Positions 31,267 to 43,979 of a stretch of DNA of 64,000 nucleotides are shown here, piece after piece. Under the pieces are notes generated by a model. The model saw only the letters and a list, made by a program, of their open reading frames with translations, did no database searches and was not told the DNA's origin. This stretch comes from Hirsutella rhossiliensis (taxonomy: Eukaryota; Ascomycota; Sordariomycetes; Hypocreales; Ophiocordycipitaceae): assembly GCF_020360975.1 (NCBI RefSeq), contig NW_025408668.1:1984001-2048000 (forward strand). The letters run 5' to 3'. How positions within the stretch are numbered: position 1 is the first letter of the stretch; each line of letters opens with the position of its first letter. The position numbers and the translations under genes were made by a program.

Positions 31267-34200
31267 GGTTATAAGCCCGGCTTCTCTATAAGTCCGGTAA
31301 TAACTTCGAAAAATCTTCGAAATTCTAATACAACCTCGAATTCTCTAAAATAGGCTCTAGGGATAAGTTCGAATTTGCTAAACTTAAGGGTAGTTCTAAC
31401 TATACCTTCTAGGCTATTCGAATATAGGCTCTTTTAGTTAGAGAGAAGCTTTCTACTACTATATAGTAAGAAAATTACTCGAAAATAAAAGAAGCACTTA
31501 CTTTGATTTTTCTTCGTATTAAAGATAGTCCTTTAACCTAAATAAAGCATATAATAAATACTAAAGAGGCGTAGGATAGGTTAAAAAACCTATATAACCT
31601 TATTTCCTTTACCTCGAATTACCTACTTATAAAGGAGCTTTTTAATACTTCGGTAGGGGATTTCGAATCCCTAGAAGGCTACCTAAATAAGGTAAAAGAG
31701 GTATTTAAAGAGCTAAAAGCACGGAATATTATAATTCCGGAAGTAGTTATTATAGCTTGGATTTTAAATAGCCTTTCGGGCTCGTTTTCTAGCTATATAA
31801 CTAATATAACGTAAGCTCTTCGAAATAACTCGGAAGCTTTTAATCTAGAGTCTCTCTCTAGTAGTCTTATAAACGAATTTAAGAGGACTAAGTCTCTAGA
31901 AAATCCTCCCGAGCAGGCTTTCTTTACTAAGAAGCCCTAGAAAAAGATAAAAATTGCATTATAATGCACTTACTATAAGAAGAAAGGGCATCTAGTTAAA
32001 GATTGCTACTATCTTTACCCGGAAAAGGCCCCTAAAGGCTTTTCTAAAAATTCAAAAAATTAAAAGAAAGGAATACCTTCTAAGAGGCCTAGAAAACCTT
32101 CTATAGAAGGAAATCCTATCGAATTAGACTCTCACGTCGATAAGAAGACGAAAAAACCCTCTTCTCTATATATATCGGAAGCAGAAAAAATAGAAATCGA
32201 TAATTAAACGGACGAAGAACCGGAAATCGATTTTTCTATTCCTCCTCCTACCCCTAGAGGCTATAAAAGCTCCGAAGAAGAAGCAGAGGTATATATCTCT
32301 TCGAATATCCTTAAAAAAGCCGTATTTAATAATAGGTAAATAGGACCTTTAAATTCCTCTCGAATTAAAGACCTTATATATAAGGTAAAAGAGAAGGAAA
32401 TCCCTTATAAAACCTTAGAGAATAGAAATTTCTATAATTTTATATACGATACTAATACTACTAGGTATATAGTATCGGAAAAGAAATTCCTTATTAATTT
32501 TCGAACTATCTCTACTAAGGTTAATTAGGGAAAGGCATCCTATATAATTATTAAAGGCTACGGAGATCTTCTTTTTAGATTTCTAAAAAATAAAAGGCTA
32601 TTTATCTTAAGAAACTGCCTTTTTATACCCGAATTAAGGGTAAATATTATAAGCTAATCGTATTTTAAAAATACTTATGCCTTTATTAATAGCAAGGAAA
32701 TTTTCCTGCTAGATAACTAGGCTAATATTATATCTAAAGGAAAACAGTAAGATATCCTTTATATCTTCTCTTTAGAAATTCCTTCCTTAAAGAAGAAGAC
32801 ATTCCTATATAATATTAATAGTATAAGGAATAATATAAAGGACCTTAACTTTTATTTATAGCATTTAAGGCTAGGATATATAAGTCTTAAAGCCTTACTA
32901 GAAACCTTTAAAAGATATAATAAAGATATAACTATCCCTAAGAAGGATATTATAAAAATTAAAGAATACAGGCTTATATTAAAGCAAAGGCAACTAATAA
33001 GAGGAAAAATCCTACTAATAAGGTATATAATTACCTTAATAGAGTTGCTATTAATATTTAGGGACCTATAAAGACCCCTACTTATAATAAATACACCTCC
33101 TTTATATCCTTTTTAGATATAAGGATAAGATATTTAGAAATATCTTTAATAAAATCTAAGGTAGAAGCCCTAGATAAATTCTTAGAATATAAAGCCTTAG
33201 TTAAAAATAACCGGGATAATATTACTATAAAGGAAGTCTTTTCGGATAACGTAAAAGAATTCCTATATAAATAAAACCCTACTACTTAAGAAAGGGAATA
33301 AAATATTATACTAGCCTCCTAGGACTCCTAAATTAAACGGAGTAATAGAGAGGATTAATAGGACTATTTTAAATAAAGTCCGAGCTATTTTATTTACGGC
33401 AAAACTGCCTAAATATCTATAGGGAGAAGCTGTTCTAATAGCAGCCTATTTATATAATAGGACCCCTTACTTACGAATAGGCTTCTAAACTCCTATAAAG
33501 AAGAAGGAAAATAAATCTCTAGCTTTAAAAGACTTAAAGTAAATTAAGACCTTTAAAAGTACTATTTATTATAAAAATAAAGACCCCTTAGATTAGCTAG
33601 AGATAAGAGCTTATAAGGGTATTATTATAGGCTATACCGAAAATGCTTATAAAATATATAACTTTTCGAAAAGAAAGGTAATAATTTCTAGAGATATTAT
33701 TATCCTAGAAAATAAATTTATAGAAAATTAAAAGGAAGAAGACCTTAAGGACTTCGACTTTAATACCTTCTATAAATAAGGTCCCGGATAATTATTTATA
33801 AAGGGAACCTATATATAAAGAAGACAATAACTCTTCTTTAAAGAGAGAGGAAAAAAAAGGGAAATAATCCTCTTTTAGAAAAGGGATTAAATATGGATCT
33901 AAAAATCCGTATTAATATACCTAAGAAGCTAAACGGATTTTATAAAGACTATATCGTATACCCCGAAATAAACACTATATTAAATAGTAAAAGTAAAGAG
34001 ATTATTCTATCTTTACTAGAAAATAAGGATCCTATAGAGCCTAAAACATTTAAATAAGCTATAAATAGCTTAGAAGCTATAGAATAGAAAAGAGCTATGT
34101 TTTTAGAAATAGAAGAGCTCTTAAACTAAAATACCTAGGAATTAAAGCCTCTTCCTAGCGATAGGGAGGCCCTAGGCGGCCGTTAGGTTTATAAAATAAA

Positions 34201-34752
34201 GCGGGATAATAATAATAATAATAATAAATATAAAGCCCGCTACGTAGTATAAGGATTTAATTAGGTCTATAGCCTAGATTATTTAGAAACCTTTTCTACG
34301 ATAGTAAGACCTAAATCTATTAGAATACTACTTATAATAGCTATTTCTAATAATTATACTCTACTATAATACGATATAAAAAATGCCTTTATATATACCG
34401 AAATAGATACGGATATTTATATAAAAATCTATAGGCTACGAAGAGCTAATACTTAAAGACTAGTTTAATAAAAACTAGTATAAGTATAATATTAGCTATT
34501 CGTAGTTTCTAAACTATATAAAAGAAAAGGCTAGTAGCAAAATTAAAGAAAGTATTATACGGCCTTAAATAAAGCCTAAAGCTCTAGTATAACTATCTTA
34601 GCTCTATATTAGCTAAGATAGGATTTACGGCCCTTCCTATAGATAAAGGGGTATTTATAAACACGCAATATAAAATTACAATAGCAATCTACGTAGATAA
34701 CCTCCTAATAATAGGGCCTAATAGAGGTATAATAAATAGTCTGCTTAAAAAA
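31267..34752 (+). pseudogene. Copia-A gag-pol, left part (RIP-degenerated)
   Basis: Gag with a zinc knuckle at about 31965-32009 (C-x2-[C changed to Y]-x4-H-x4-C), then protease and integrase frames between RIP-type stops. The first half of a Copia reverse transcriptase follows (about 34240-34750, with KARYV, YLETFSTIVRPKSIR and YDIKNAF). It is interrupted within RT by Copia-B, and the reading frame resumes at 41049. Inactive. Confidence 0.82.
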
Positions 34753-35449
34753 TATAAGAAGGTATAAGCAATAAGCGTAGAATCGGGTAATCGATAACGT
34801 AAGCGGAAAGATCGGTCGAAGGAGTATAGGGTAGGATTTCGTCCGGAATTTATAACGAGCATATAAGGGGCTGAATAATATATTGAAAGAATAGCGTTGT
34901 AAAAGATGCTTGCGAACTTACTTATTTTATCTACTACTCCTAGGGAAATCCTTCGTCTTTTATAGACTATTGCTCGCCTACTAGTAGACCAATTAGTCAG
35001 CTTTCTAGCATATTCTATAGTGCTTAAAAAGCTCTATCTATAGTATATCTTCCTAACTTAGTAGGTGGTCTGATTGTAGCGTGATGGTTGACGTAAGACT
35101 ATGGGTTCTAGCATAAGTAGTGGATTTAACTAGAATGTTCTATGCCCTACCTATTCTCGTATCGCGGATATCTTCGGAACCGCTAGGCCAAAATAGGCAA
35201 TAGGGTATCCGTTCTGCTCGTAATTGACATATGCATTTTATGTATATTTATGTTTGTAAGGATAGGCTTATCCTAACCCGCCTTTCCTAGAGGAAGGTAT
35301 AGTTGTCTAGTAGAGGTCTTTGTCTTTTAAGGGTTATTCCCTTAGACCGTATTATAGAGCCTCTTTTTACTAGCTTATTCTATAAAGCCTCCCTATGCCT
35401 ATTATTTCTTTATAATAGTAAAATAGGAATATAAGGGTATATTCTTATA
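34753..35449 (-). repeat. Copia-B 3' LTR
   Basis: 697 bp, near-identical to the LTR at 40347 and inverted relative to 30570. It is adjacent to the UTR/polypurine segment (complement of AAGGGAGGC) at 35450. Confidence 0.9.
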
Positions 35450-35860
35450 GCCTCCCTTAAAGAGTACTAGGTAAATAGTGCTCTTTACTAGTTATTTCTT
35501 TTATAGTAGAATTATCCTTATTAAGAATAAGGTATATAATAGGAATATAAGGGAAAAATTTTAAAACCCTTTCTAGGAAAAACCTTAGTAGGAAAAATCC
35601 TAGTTATAGTTATAATTATTTCTCTTCTTTTTAGGCAAACCTTTATAAGGAAAAAAGCCTTATAGAGTTATTATTATAGGAAACCTTTTAATAAGGAAAA
35701 CCCCTATTTTTATAAGTTGTTTTTTACTAATAGGAAACCTTTTTAAAGGAAAAACCTATTAGTTATATATAGAGGAAAAGCTAAGAAAGCAAAAGACAGC
35801 TAAAAAACCTCTATTAAGGGGATATAAGCTTTTCTTTTTAAGGCTCTTTTAATTCCCTAA
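35450..35860 (-). other. Copia-B 3' UTR
   Basis: AT-rich non-coding stretch between the RNase H end and the 3' LTR, with repeated AGGAAA/CCTTT-type runs. Its LTR-proximal 49 bp reappear inverted at 30521-30569. Confidence 0.6.
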
Positions 35861-38800
35861 GGGAAAGAAGCTCTTAGAACTTAAAGAATTTTTCTCTTCT
35901 TAGTTCCTTAGTAAATATATCGGCAATATTATCTTCGGATTTAATATAGAAAATCCGAATCTTCTTTTCCCTAATAATTTCTTAGGTATAGAAGTAGGCA
36001 ATGTCTATATGCTTTGTCTTTTTATAAAATTCCGGATTTTCAGCTAATTTAATAGCTGCCTCGTTATCCGTTAAGATAGGAGGTATAGTATTAAGAATTC
36101 TAATAGATAAGCTATTATTTATCGTATAAAATAGCCGATTTAGATATAAAGCTTCTTTATTAGCCTCCTAAGGGCAATAAATTCAGCTTCATGAGTTAAT
36201 AGGGCTATAGATTTTTGCTTCTAGCAGGCCTAACTTATAATATTTTTATAAATATAGAAATAGTATCCGGAAACGGATTTTCTGTCTATAAGGTTAGTCG
36301 CCTAGCTAGCGTCGGAATAACCTTTTATAAAATTATAAGTATAAGGGATATTGCAATAATAAATTATCCCTAGGTTAGGATATTTATTTAAATATTTCTA
36401 GAAAGTATTTAACGCTTTAAAATGCGTATTATCTAGTTTAGAAGCAAATCTAGCGTAGGAAATAACAGCATATAAAATGTCTGGCCTGCTTATTATAGCT
36501 AGATATAATAGAGCCCCTATTTCCCTTTAGTAAATAAGGATTTCTTTTTACGAAGGCGTTATAGTAGCCTTTTTAAGCTTTACTCTTACTATAGTAGGCG
36601 TATTAGAAGTCCCTAAGTCTTCTTTATTATATTCTCGTATTTTATTACAGTATATTTTCCTAGGATATAAATATCTCCTTTCTGCTCTAGTTTATAATTA
36701 TATATATTCCTAAGAAGTCTTTTAGTTCGCCTAGAGGCTAAACCTTTATATAATCTACTACTTTTTTAAGCAGACTATTTATTATACCTCTATTAGGCCC
36801 TATTATTAAGAGGTTATCTACGTAGATTGCTATCGCAATTTTATATTGCGTATTTATAAATACCCCTTCGTCTATAGGAAGGGCCGAAAATCCTATCTTA
36901 GCTAATATAGAGCTAAGATAACTAGTTATACTAGAGCTTTAGGCTTTATTTAAGGCCGTATAATACTTTCTTTAATTTTGCTACTAGCCTTTTCTTTTTA
37001 TATAGCTCTAGAAACTGTAAATAGCTAATATTATACTTATACTAGTTTTTATTAAACTAGTCTTTAAGTATTAGCTCTTCGTAGCCTATAGGGATTTTTA
37101 TATAAATATCCGTATCTATTTCGGTATATACGAAGGCATTTTTTATATCGTATTATAGTAGAGTATAATTATTAGAAATAGCTATTATAAGTAGCATTCT
37201 AATAGATTCGGGTCTTACTATCGTAGAAAAGGTTTCTAAATAATCTATCCATAGACCTAATTAAATCCTTATACTACGTAGCGGGCTTTATATTTAATAA
37301 TATTATTATTATTATCCCGCTTTATTTTATAGACCTAACGGCCGCCTAGGGCCTCCCTATCGCTAGGAAGAGGCTTTAATTCCTAGGTATTTTAGTTTAA
37401 GAGCTCTTCTATTTCTAGAAACATAGCTCTTTTCTATTCTATAGCTTCTAAGCTATTTATAGCCTATTTAAATGTTTTAGGCTCTATAGGATCCTTGTTT
37501 TCTAGTAAAGATAGAATAATCTCTTTACTTTTACTATTTAATATAGTGTTTATTTCGGGGTATACGATATAGTCTTTATAAAATCCGTTTGGCTTCTTAG
37601 GTATATTAATACGGATTTTTAGATCCTTATTTAATCCCTTTTCTAAAAGAGGGTTATTTCCCTTTTTTATAAAAATGTTATCTTCCTTCTCTATAGGAGG
37701 GTTATCTTCCTTCTCTATAGGAGGGTTATCTTCCTTCTCTATAGGAGGGTTATTTTCCTCTTCTTTTAAAGAAGAGTTATTGTCTTCTTTATATATAGGT
37801 TCCCTTTATAAATAATTATCCGGGACCTTATTTATAGAAGGTAAGGTATTAAAGTCGAAGTCCTTAAGGTCTTCTTCCTTTTGATTTTCTATAAATTTAT
37901 TTTCTAGGATAATAATATCTCTAGAAATTATTACCTTTCTTTTCGAAAAGTCATATATTTTATAAGCATTTTCGGTATAGCCTATAATAATACCCTTATA
38001 AGCTCTTATCTCTAGCTTATCTAAGGGTCTTTATTTTATAATAAATAGTACTTCCGAAGGTCTTAATTTTCTCTAAGTCTTCTAAGGCTAGAGATTTATT
38101 TTCCTTCTTCTCTATAAGAGTTTAGAAGCCTATTCGTAAGTAAGGGGTCCTATTATATAAATAGGCTGCTATTAGAATAGCTTCTCCCTATAGATATTTA
38201 GGCAGTTTTGCCGTAAATAAAATAGCTCGGACTTTATTTAAAATAGTCCTATTAATCCTCTCTATTGCTCCGTTTAATTCGGGAGTCCTAGGAGGGCTAG
38301 TATAATATTTTATTCCCTTTCTTAAGCAGTAGGGTTTTATTTTATATAGGAATTCTTTTGCGTTATCCGAAAAGACTTCCTTTATAGTAATATTATCCCA
38401 GTTATTTTTAACTAAGGCTTTATATTCTAAGAATTTATCTAGGGCTTCTGCCTTAGATTTTATTAAAGATATTTCTAAATATCTTATCTATATATCTAAA
38501 AAGGATATAAAGGAGGTGTATTTATTATAAGTAGGGGTCTTTATAGGTCCCTAAATATTAATAGCAACTCTATTAAGGTAATTATATACCTTATTAAATA
38601 AGGATTTATTCCTCTTATTAGTTGCCTTTACTTTAATATAAGCCTCGCATTCTTTAATTTTTATAATATCCTTCTTAAGGATAGTTATATCTTTATTATA
38701 TCTTTTAAAGGTTTTTAGTAAGGCTTTAAGACTTATCTATCCTAGCCTTAAATGCTATAAATAAAAGTTAAGGTCCTTTATATTATTCCTTATATTATTA

Positions 38801-40346
38801 ATATTATATAGGAATGTCTTCTTCTTTAAGAAAGGAATTTCTAAAGAGAAGATATAAAGGTTATCTTACTGTTTTCCTTTAGATATAATATTAGCCTAGT
38901 TATCTACTAGGAAAATTTCCTTACTATTAATAAAGGCATAAGTATTTTTAAAATACGATTGGCTTATAATATTTACCCTTAATTCGGGTATAAAAAGGCA
39001 GTTTCTTAAGATAAATAGCCTTTTATTTTTCGGAAATCTAAAAAGAAGATCTCCGTAGCCTTTAATAATTATATAGGATGCCTTTCCCTAATTAACCTTA
39101 GTAGAGATAGTTCGAAAATTAATAAGGAATTTCTTTTCCGATACTATATACCTAGTAGCACCGGTATCGTATATAAAATTATAGAAATTTCCATTCTCTA
39201 AGGTTTTATAAGGGATTTCCTTCTCTTTTACCTTATATATAAGGTCTTTAATTCGAGAGGAATTTAAAGGTCCTATTTGCCTATTATTAAATACGGCTTT
39301 TTTAAGGATATTCGAAGAGATATATACCTCTGCTTCTTCTTCGGAGCTTTTATAGCCTCTAGGGGTAGAAGGAGGAATAGAAAAATCGATTTCCGGTTCT
39401 TCGTCCGTTTAATTATCGATTTCTATTTTTTCTGCTTCCGATATATATAGAGAAGAGGGTTTTTTCGTCTTCTTATCGACGTGAGAGTCTAATTCGATAG
39501 GATTTCCTTCTATAGAAGGTTTTCTAGGCCTCTTAGAAGGTATTCCTTTCTTTTGATTTTTTAAATTTTTAGAAAAGCCTTTAGGGGCCTTTTCCGGGTA
39601 AAGATAGTAGTAATCTTTAACTAGATGCCCTTTCTTCTTATAGTAAGTGCATTGTAATGCAATTTTTATCTTTTTCTAGGGCTTCTTAGTAAAGCTTAGG
39701 AGGATTTTCTAGAGACTTAGTCCTCTTAAATTCGTCTATAAGACTACTAGAGAGACTCTAGATTAAAAGCTTCTAAGTTATTTCGAGAGCTTGCGTTATA
39801 TTAGTTATATAGCTAGAAAACGAGCCCGAAAGGCTGTTTAAAATCAAGCTATAATAACCACTTCCGGAATTATAATATTCCGTGCTTTTAGCTCTTCGAA
39901 TACCTCTTTTACCTTATTTAGGTAGCCTTCTAGGGATTCGAAATCCCTTACCGAAGTATTAAAAAGCTCCTTTATAAGTAGGTAATTCGAGGTAAAGGAA
40001 ATAGGGTTATATAGGTTTTTTAACCTATCCTACGCCTCTTTAGCATTTGTTATATGCTTTATTTAGGTTAAAGGACCATCTTTAATACGAAGAAAAATCA
40101 AAGCAAGTGCTTCTTCTGTTTTCGAGTAATTTTCTTACTATATAGTAGTAGAAAGCTTCTCTCTAACTAAAAGAGCCTGCATTTAAATAGCCTAGAAGGT
40201 ATAGTTAGAACTACCCTTAAGTTTAGCAAATTCGAACTTGTCCCTAGAGCCCATTTTAGATAATTCGAGGTCGTATAGTTAGTATTGGAATTTCGAAGAA
40301 TTTTCGAAGTTGTTACCCGACTTATAGAGAAGCCGGGCTTATAACC
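35860..40346 (-). pseudogene. Copia-B gag-pol (RIP-degenerated)
   Basis: Minus-strand Copia polyprotein with RIP-type stops. RNase H reads PPILTDNEAAIKLAENPEF and KTKHIDIAYFYT at about 36080-35960, with KSEDNIADIFTKEL after it. RT and integrase follow upstream, and gag near 39.6-40.3 kb has the CTYYKKKGHLVKD knuckle. A 24-bp triplicate lies in the integrase-RT linker (37678-37749). The copy is alignable to Copia-A throughout. Confidence 0.82.
37678..37749. repeat. 24-bp tandem triplicate in the Copia-B integrase-RT linker
   Basis: Three perfect units of TTATCTTCCTTCTCTATAGG plus AGGG. The matching linker of Copia-A (about 33780-33900) lacks the array. The unit is a multiple of three and so would have been frame-neutral. 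Confidence 0.9.
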
Positions 40347-41043
40347 TATAAGAAGGTATAAGCAATAAGCGCAGAATCTGGTAATCGATGATATAAGCGG
40401 AAAGATAGGTCGAAGGAGTATAGGGTAGGATTTCGTCCGGAATTTATAACGAGCATATAAGGGACTGAATAATATATTAAAAGAATAGCGTTGTAAAAGA
40501 TGCTTGCGAACTTGCTTATTTTATCTACTACTCCCAGGGAAATCCTTCGTCTTTTATAGACTATTGCTCGCCTACTAGTAGACCAATTAGTCAGCTTTCT
40601 AGCATATTCTATAGTGCTTGAAAAGCTCTATCTATAGTATATCTTCCTAACTTAGTAGGTGGTCTGATTGTAGCGTGATGGTTGACGTAAGACTATGGGT
40701 TCTAGCATAAGTAGTGGATTTAACTAGAATGTTCTATGCCCTACCTATTCTCGTATCGCGGATATCTTCGGAACCGCTAGGCCAAAATAGGCAATAGGGT
40801 ATCCGTTCTGCTCGTAATTAACATATGCATTTTATACATATTTATGTTTGTAAGGATAGGCTTATCCTAACCCGCTTTTCCTAGAGGAAGGTATAGTTAT
40901 CTAGTAGAGGTCTTTGTCTTTTAAGGGTTATTCCCTTAGACCGTATTATAGAGCCTCTTTTTACTAGCTTATTCTATAAAGCCTCCCTATGCCTATTATT
41001 TCTTTATAACAGTAAAATAGGAATATAAGGGTATATTCTTATA
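40347..41043 (-). repeat. Copia-B 5' LTR
   Basis: 697 bp. The primer-binding-site-like sequence (complement of GGTTATAAGCCCGG) abuts it at 40346 on the internal side. Confidence 0.9.
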
Positions 41044-42021
41044 AAAAAGTAGTAGATTATATAAAGGTTCAGCCTCTAAGCGAACTAAAAGACTTCTTAG
41101 GAATATATATAATTATAAACTAGAGCAGAAAGGAGATATTTATATCCTAGGAAAAATATACTCGTAATAAAATACGAGAATATAATAAAGAAGACTTAGG
41201 AACTTCTAATACGCCTACTATAGTAGGAGTAAAGCTTAAAAAGGCTACTATAACGCCTTCGTAAAAAGAAATCCTTATTTACTAAAGGGAAATAGGGGCT
41301 CTATTATATCTAGCTATAATAAGCAGGCTAGATATTTTATATACTGTTATTTCCTATGCTAGATTTACTTCTAAACTAGATAATATATATTTTAAAGCGT
41401 TAAATACTATCTAGAAATATTTAAATAAATATCCTAACCTAGGGATAATTTATTATTATAATATCCCTTATACTTATAATTTTATAAAAGGTTATTCCGA
41501 CGCTAGCTAGGCGTCTAACCTTATAGATAGAAAATCCGTAAAAATATTATAAGTTAGGCCTACTAGAAGCAAAAATCTATAGCCCTATTAACCTACGAAG
41601 CTAAATTTATTGCTCTTAGGGAGGCTAATAAAGAAGCTTTATATCTAAATCGGCTATTTTATACGATAAATAATAGCTTATCTATTAGAATTCCTAATAC
41701 TATACCTCCTATCTTAACGGATAACGAGGCAGCTATTAAATTAGCTGAAAATCCGGAATTTTATAAAAAGACAAAGCATATAGATATTGCTTACTTCTAT
41801 ACCTAAGAAAATATTAGGGAAAAGTAGATTCGGATTTTCTATATTAAATCCGAAGATAATATTACCGATATATTTACTAAGGAACTAAGAAGAGAAAAAT
41901 TCTTTAAGTTCTAAGAGCTTCTTTCCCTTAGAGAATTAAAAGAGCCTTAAAAAAGAAAAGCTTATATCCCCTTAATAGAAGTTTTTTAGCTGTCTTTTAC
42001 TTTCTTAGCTTTTCCTCTATA
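41044..42021 (+). pseudogene. Copia-A gag-pol, right part (RT end and RNase H)
   Basis: Continuation of Copia-A after the nested insertion. The frame resumes VVDYIKVQPLSELKDFLGIY, then RNase H with TDNEAAIKLAENPEF and KTKHIDIAYFYT to about 41910. A short 3' UTR is cut at CCTCTATAT and fused to the truncated LTR, removing the distal UTR and first part of the LTR. Confidence 0.82.
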
Positions 42022-42663
42022 TGGGAGGCTTTATAGAATAAGCTAGTAAAAAGAGGCTCTATAATATAGTCTAAGGGAATAACCCTTAAAAGATAAAGAC
42101 CTCTACTAAACATCTATACCTTCCTCTAGGAAAAGCGGGTTAGGATAAGCCTATCCTTATAGACAAAAATATACATAATATATATAAGTTAATTACGAGC
42201 AGAACGGATACCCTATTGCCTATTTTAGTTTAGCGGTTCCGAAGATATCCGCGATACGAGAATAGGTAGGGCATAGAACATTCTAGTTAAATCCACTACT
42301 TATACTAGAACCTATAGTCTTACGTTAACTATCACGCTATAATTAGACTACCTACTAAGTTAGGAAGATATACTATAGATAGAGCCTTTTAAGCACTATA
42401 GAATAAACTAGAAAGCTAACTAATTAGTCTACTAGTAGGCGAGCAATAGTCTATAAAAGACAAAGGATTTCCCTAGGAGTAGTAGATAGAATAAGTAAGT
42501 TCGTATATATCTTTTATAATGCTATTCTTTTAATATATTATTTAGCCCCTTATATGCTCGTTATAAATTCCGGATAAAATCCTACCCTATACTCCTTCGA
42601 CGGATCCTTCCGCTTACGTTATTAATTACCCGATTCTATACTTATTACTTATACCTTTTTATA
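42022..42663 (+). repeat. Copia-A 3' LTR, 5'-truncated
   Basis: It lacks about the first 55 bp of the 697-bp LTR and is strongly RIP-mutated. It ends CTTTTTATA, followed by the AGTAT target duplicate. Confidence 0.85.
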
Positions 42664-43619
42664 AGTATATACTATATAATAGTAATAAAATTACTACTCC
42701 TTTATAAGAGGAATAGCTAACTATTAGTATTAATAAAGATACTATAATATTAGCTACTTATATAGACCGAGCTAAATATAATAGGAAGTTATTATTAAAT
42801 ATCCTTTATACTATTATATACTTTAAGTAGTAAGTAAAGTAAGTAATAAGTAAGGAAATCGAGAAAAGGAATACTAACGGCTACTACTTATATTATAGCG
42901 CGTTTATATACTTTATATTAAAATACTATTTCTTTTTAGCTAAATAACCCTTAGTAGTTTAAGTAGTAAAGATAGAACTACTTTTTACCTTAAATAATAA
43001 AAAGGACTCTATATCCTTAGGCCTAAAGGAAAAAGAGTAGCTTTAAAGTAAAGATAGGCTTTAAAGCTTTAATTATTAGTATAAGTAAAAAAAAGGAAGA
43101 ATTATCTACTTATATTAAAAAGGAGCTTACTTTAATATAGGTTATAATTAATAACTCTTTATTAGTTACCGCCTTTATAAATAAGGGCTATTAGTATTAT
43201 ACTATAGTTAATAAGGCGCTTATATAAGAGATATAAGTACTACTAGAAAAGATCGCCCTTAGGTAAGTAAAGGGCGCTTTAAGCGAAATAAAAGGTATAG
43301 TAATTAAAGGTATTATATAGCTAGCTATAAAGGTTAATAGTTACTATAAGCTTATTATAGCCTATATAATCTATTAACTAAAGTTTCCTTTAATCCTTAG
43401 GAAACCTTAGATATTATATATAGAGTTATACTTAGTTTTATATTAAAAGATACTATAGTTTAGGCCTATATACTAATAGGTCTACTATAATAATAGTTCT
43501 ATAAGTATAGGATTAAGCGTATAAGCTTTATACTTAGCCTAAGAAGTCTTTATATCTATCTTTATAAGAATTATATAATAAGTAAAGTAAGAAGAAGGCT
43601 AAGTAATAGCTAATATAGT
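42664..43619 (+). mobile_element. Old Gypsy element, piece 3 (gag end and protease)
   Basis: Plus-strand protein signal between RIP stops: a degenerate zinc knuckle near 42880-42930 (two of its cysteines apparently changed to tyrosine), then a retropepsin-like segment from about 43140 (NNSLLVTAFINKG, where the catalytic Asp seems changed to Asn, and LRKPQILYIELYLVL). It ends with ATAGT at 43615-43619, the target duplication of Copia-1. Confidence 0.6.
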
Positions 43620-43949
43620 TGTCACGAATAGTAGGGCCAAATAGGCATAAAGTTAGTATTTCAGAATCGTCCGGTGCTGCTCCATTTTCCCTTCTGTTCT
43701 CTGTGTCTGTTCCTTCCTTCCTCGCCCTTTTATTCCTGGCCACAATCTCGATCTTCTCCGTCTGCCTCACACCTCCGTCAATCGTCGGGGGTGGCTGCGC
43801 CCCACTTTTCCTAGGACACCGTCCCTGACGGCCGGGCTGACTGTCTCAGCCGACGCATCAGAAAGCAGGCCTGACGTCCTGGCTGACTGTCTCAGCAGGA
43901 GCATCAGCAAGCAGGAACCTCTAGAGGTCCTACGAGCGGCTTCGCAACA
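43620..43949 (-). repeat. Copia-1 3' LTR
   Basis: 330 bp. In element orientation it starts TGTTGCGAAG and ends TTCGTGACA. It differs from the 5' LTR at one G/A site and three homopolymer-length positions. Confidence 0.95.
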
Positions 43950-43979
43950 CACCCTTAGTGACGGCCAACCAGGACGTTG

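Larger units (their letters stand above)
34753..41043 (-). mobile_element. Copia-B: complete same-family element, inverted inside Copia-A
   Basis: Two 697-bp LTRs (34753-35449 and 40347-41043), minus-strand gag-pol between them, and target duplication AAAAA (34748-34752 and 41044-41048). Removing it rejoins the Copia-A RT frame exactly (CTT AAA AAA GTA GTA). On the minus strand, gag lies at about 40.3-39.1 kb, protease and integrase at about 39.1-38.0, RT at about 37.3-36.7 and RNase H at about 36.6-35.9 kb. RIP is partial: more CpA/TpG survives than in the Gypsy elements, especially in the LTRs, but stops and lost zinc-knuckle cysteines show it is dead. Confidence 0.9.
30002..42663 (+). mobile_element. 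Composite Copia array (LTR - UTR scrap - LTR - Copia-A - LTR) carrying nested Copia-B
   Basis: The outer ends (30002 and 42663) are flanked by the same 5-bp target duplication AGTAT, so the block entered as one unit or grew inside one insertion. The order is a truncated LTR (30002-30520), a 49-bp piece of the element's 3' UTR and polypurine tract, a full LTR (30570-31266), Copia-A gag-pol, then a 5'-truncated 3' LTR (about 42022-42663). The middle LTR serves both as the 3' LTR of a collapsed element and the 5' LTR of Copia-A, as expected from unequal recombination in a tandem LTR-internal-LTR array. Copia-A is split at 34753 by an inverted full copy of the same family. Confidence 0.85.

Noticed and set aside
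19000..43600. CRISPR-like arrays or satellite DNA suggested by recurring AT-rich motifs
   Set aside because: The recurrence is from dispersed LTRs and RIP-driven low complexity; there is no regular repeat-spacer spacing, and the genome is eukaryotic.
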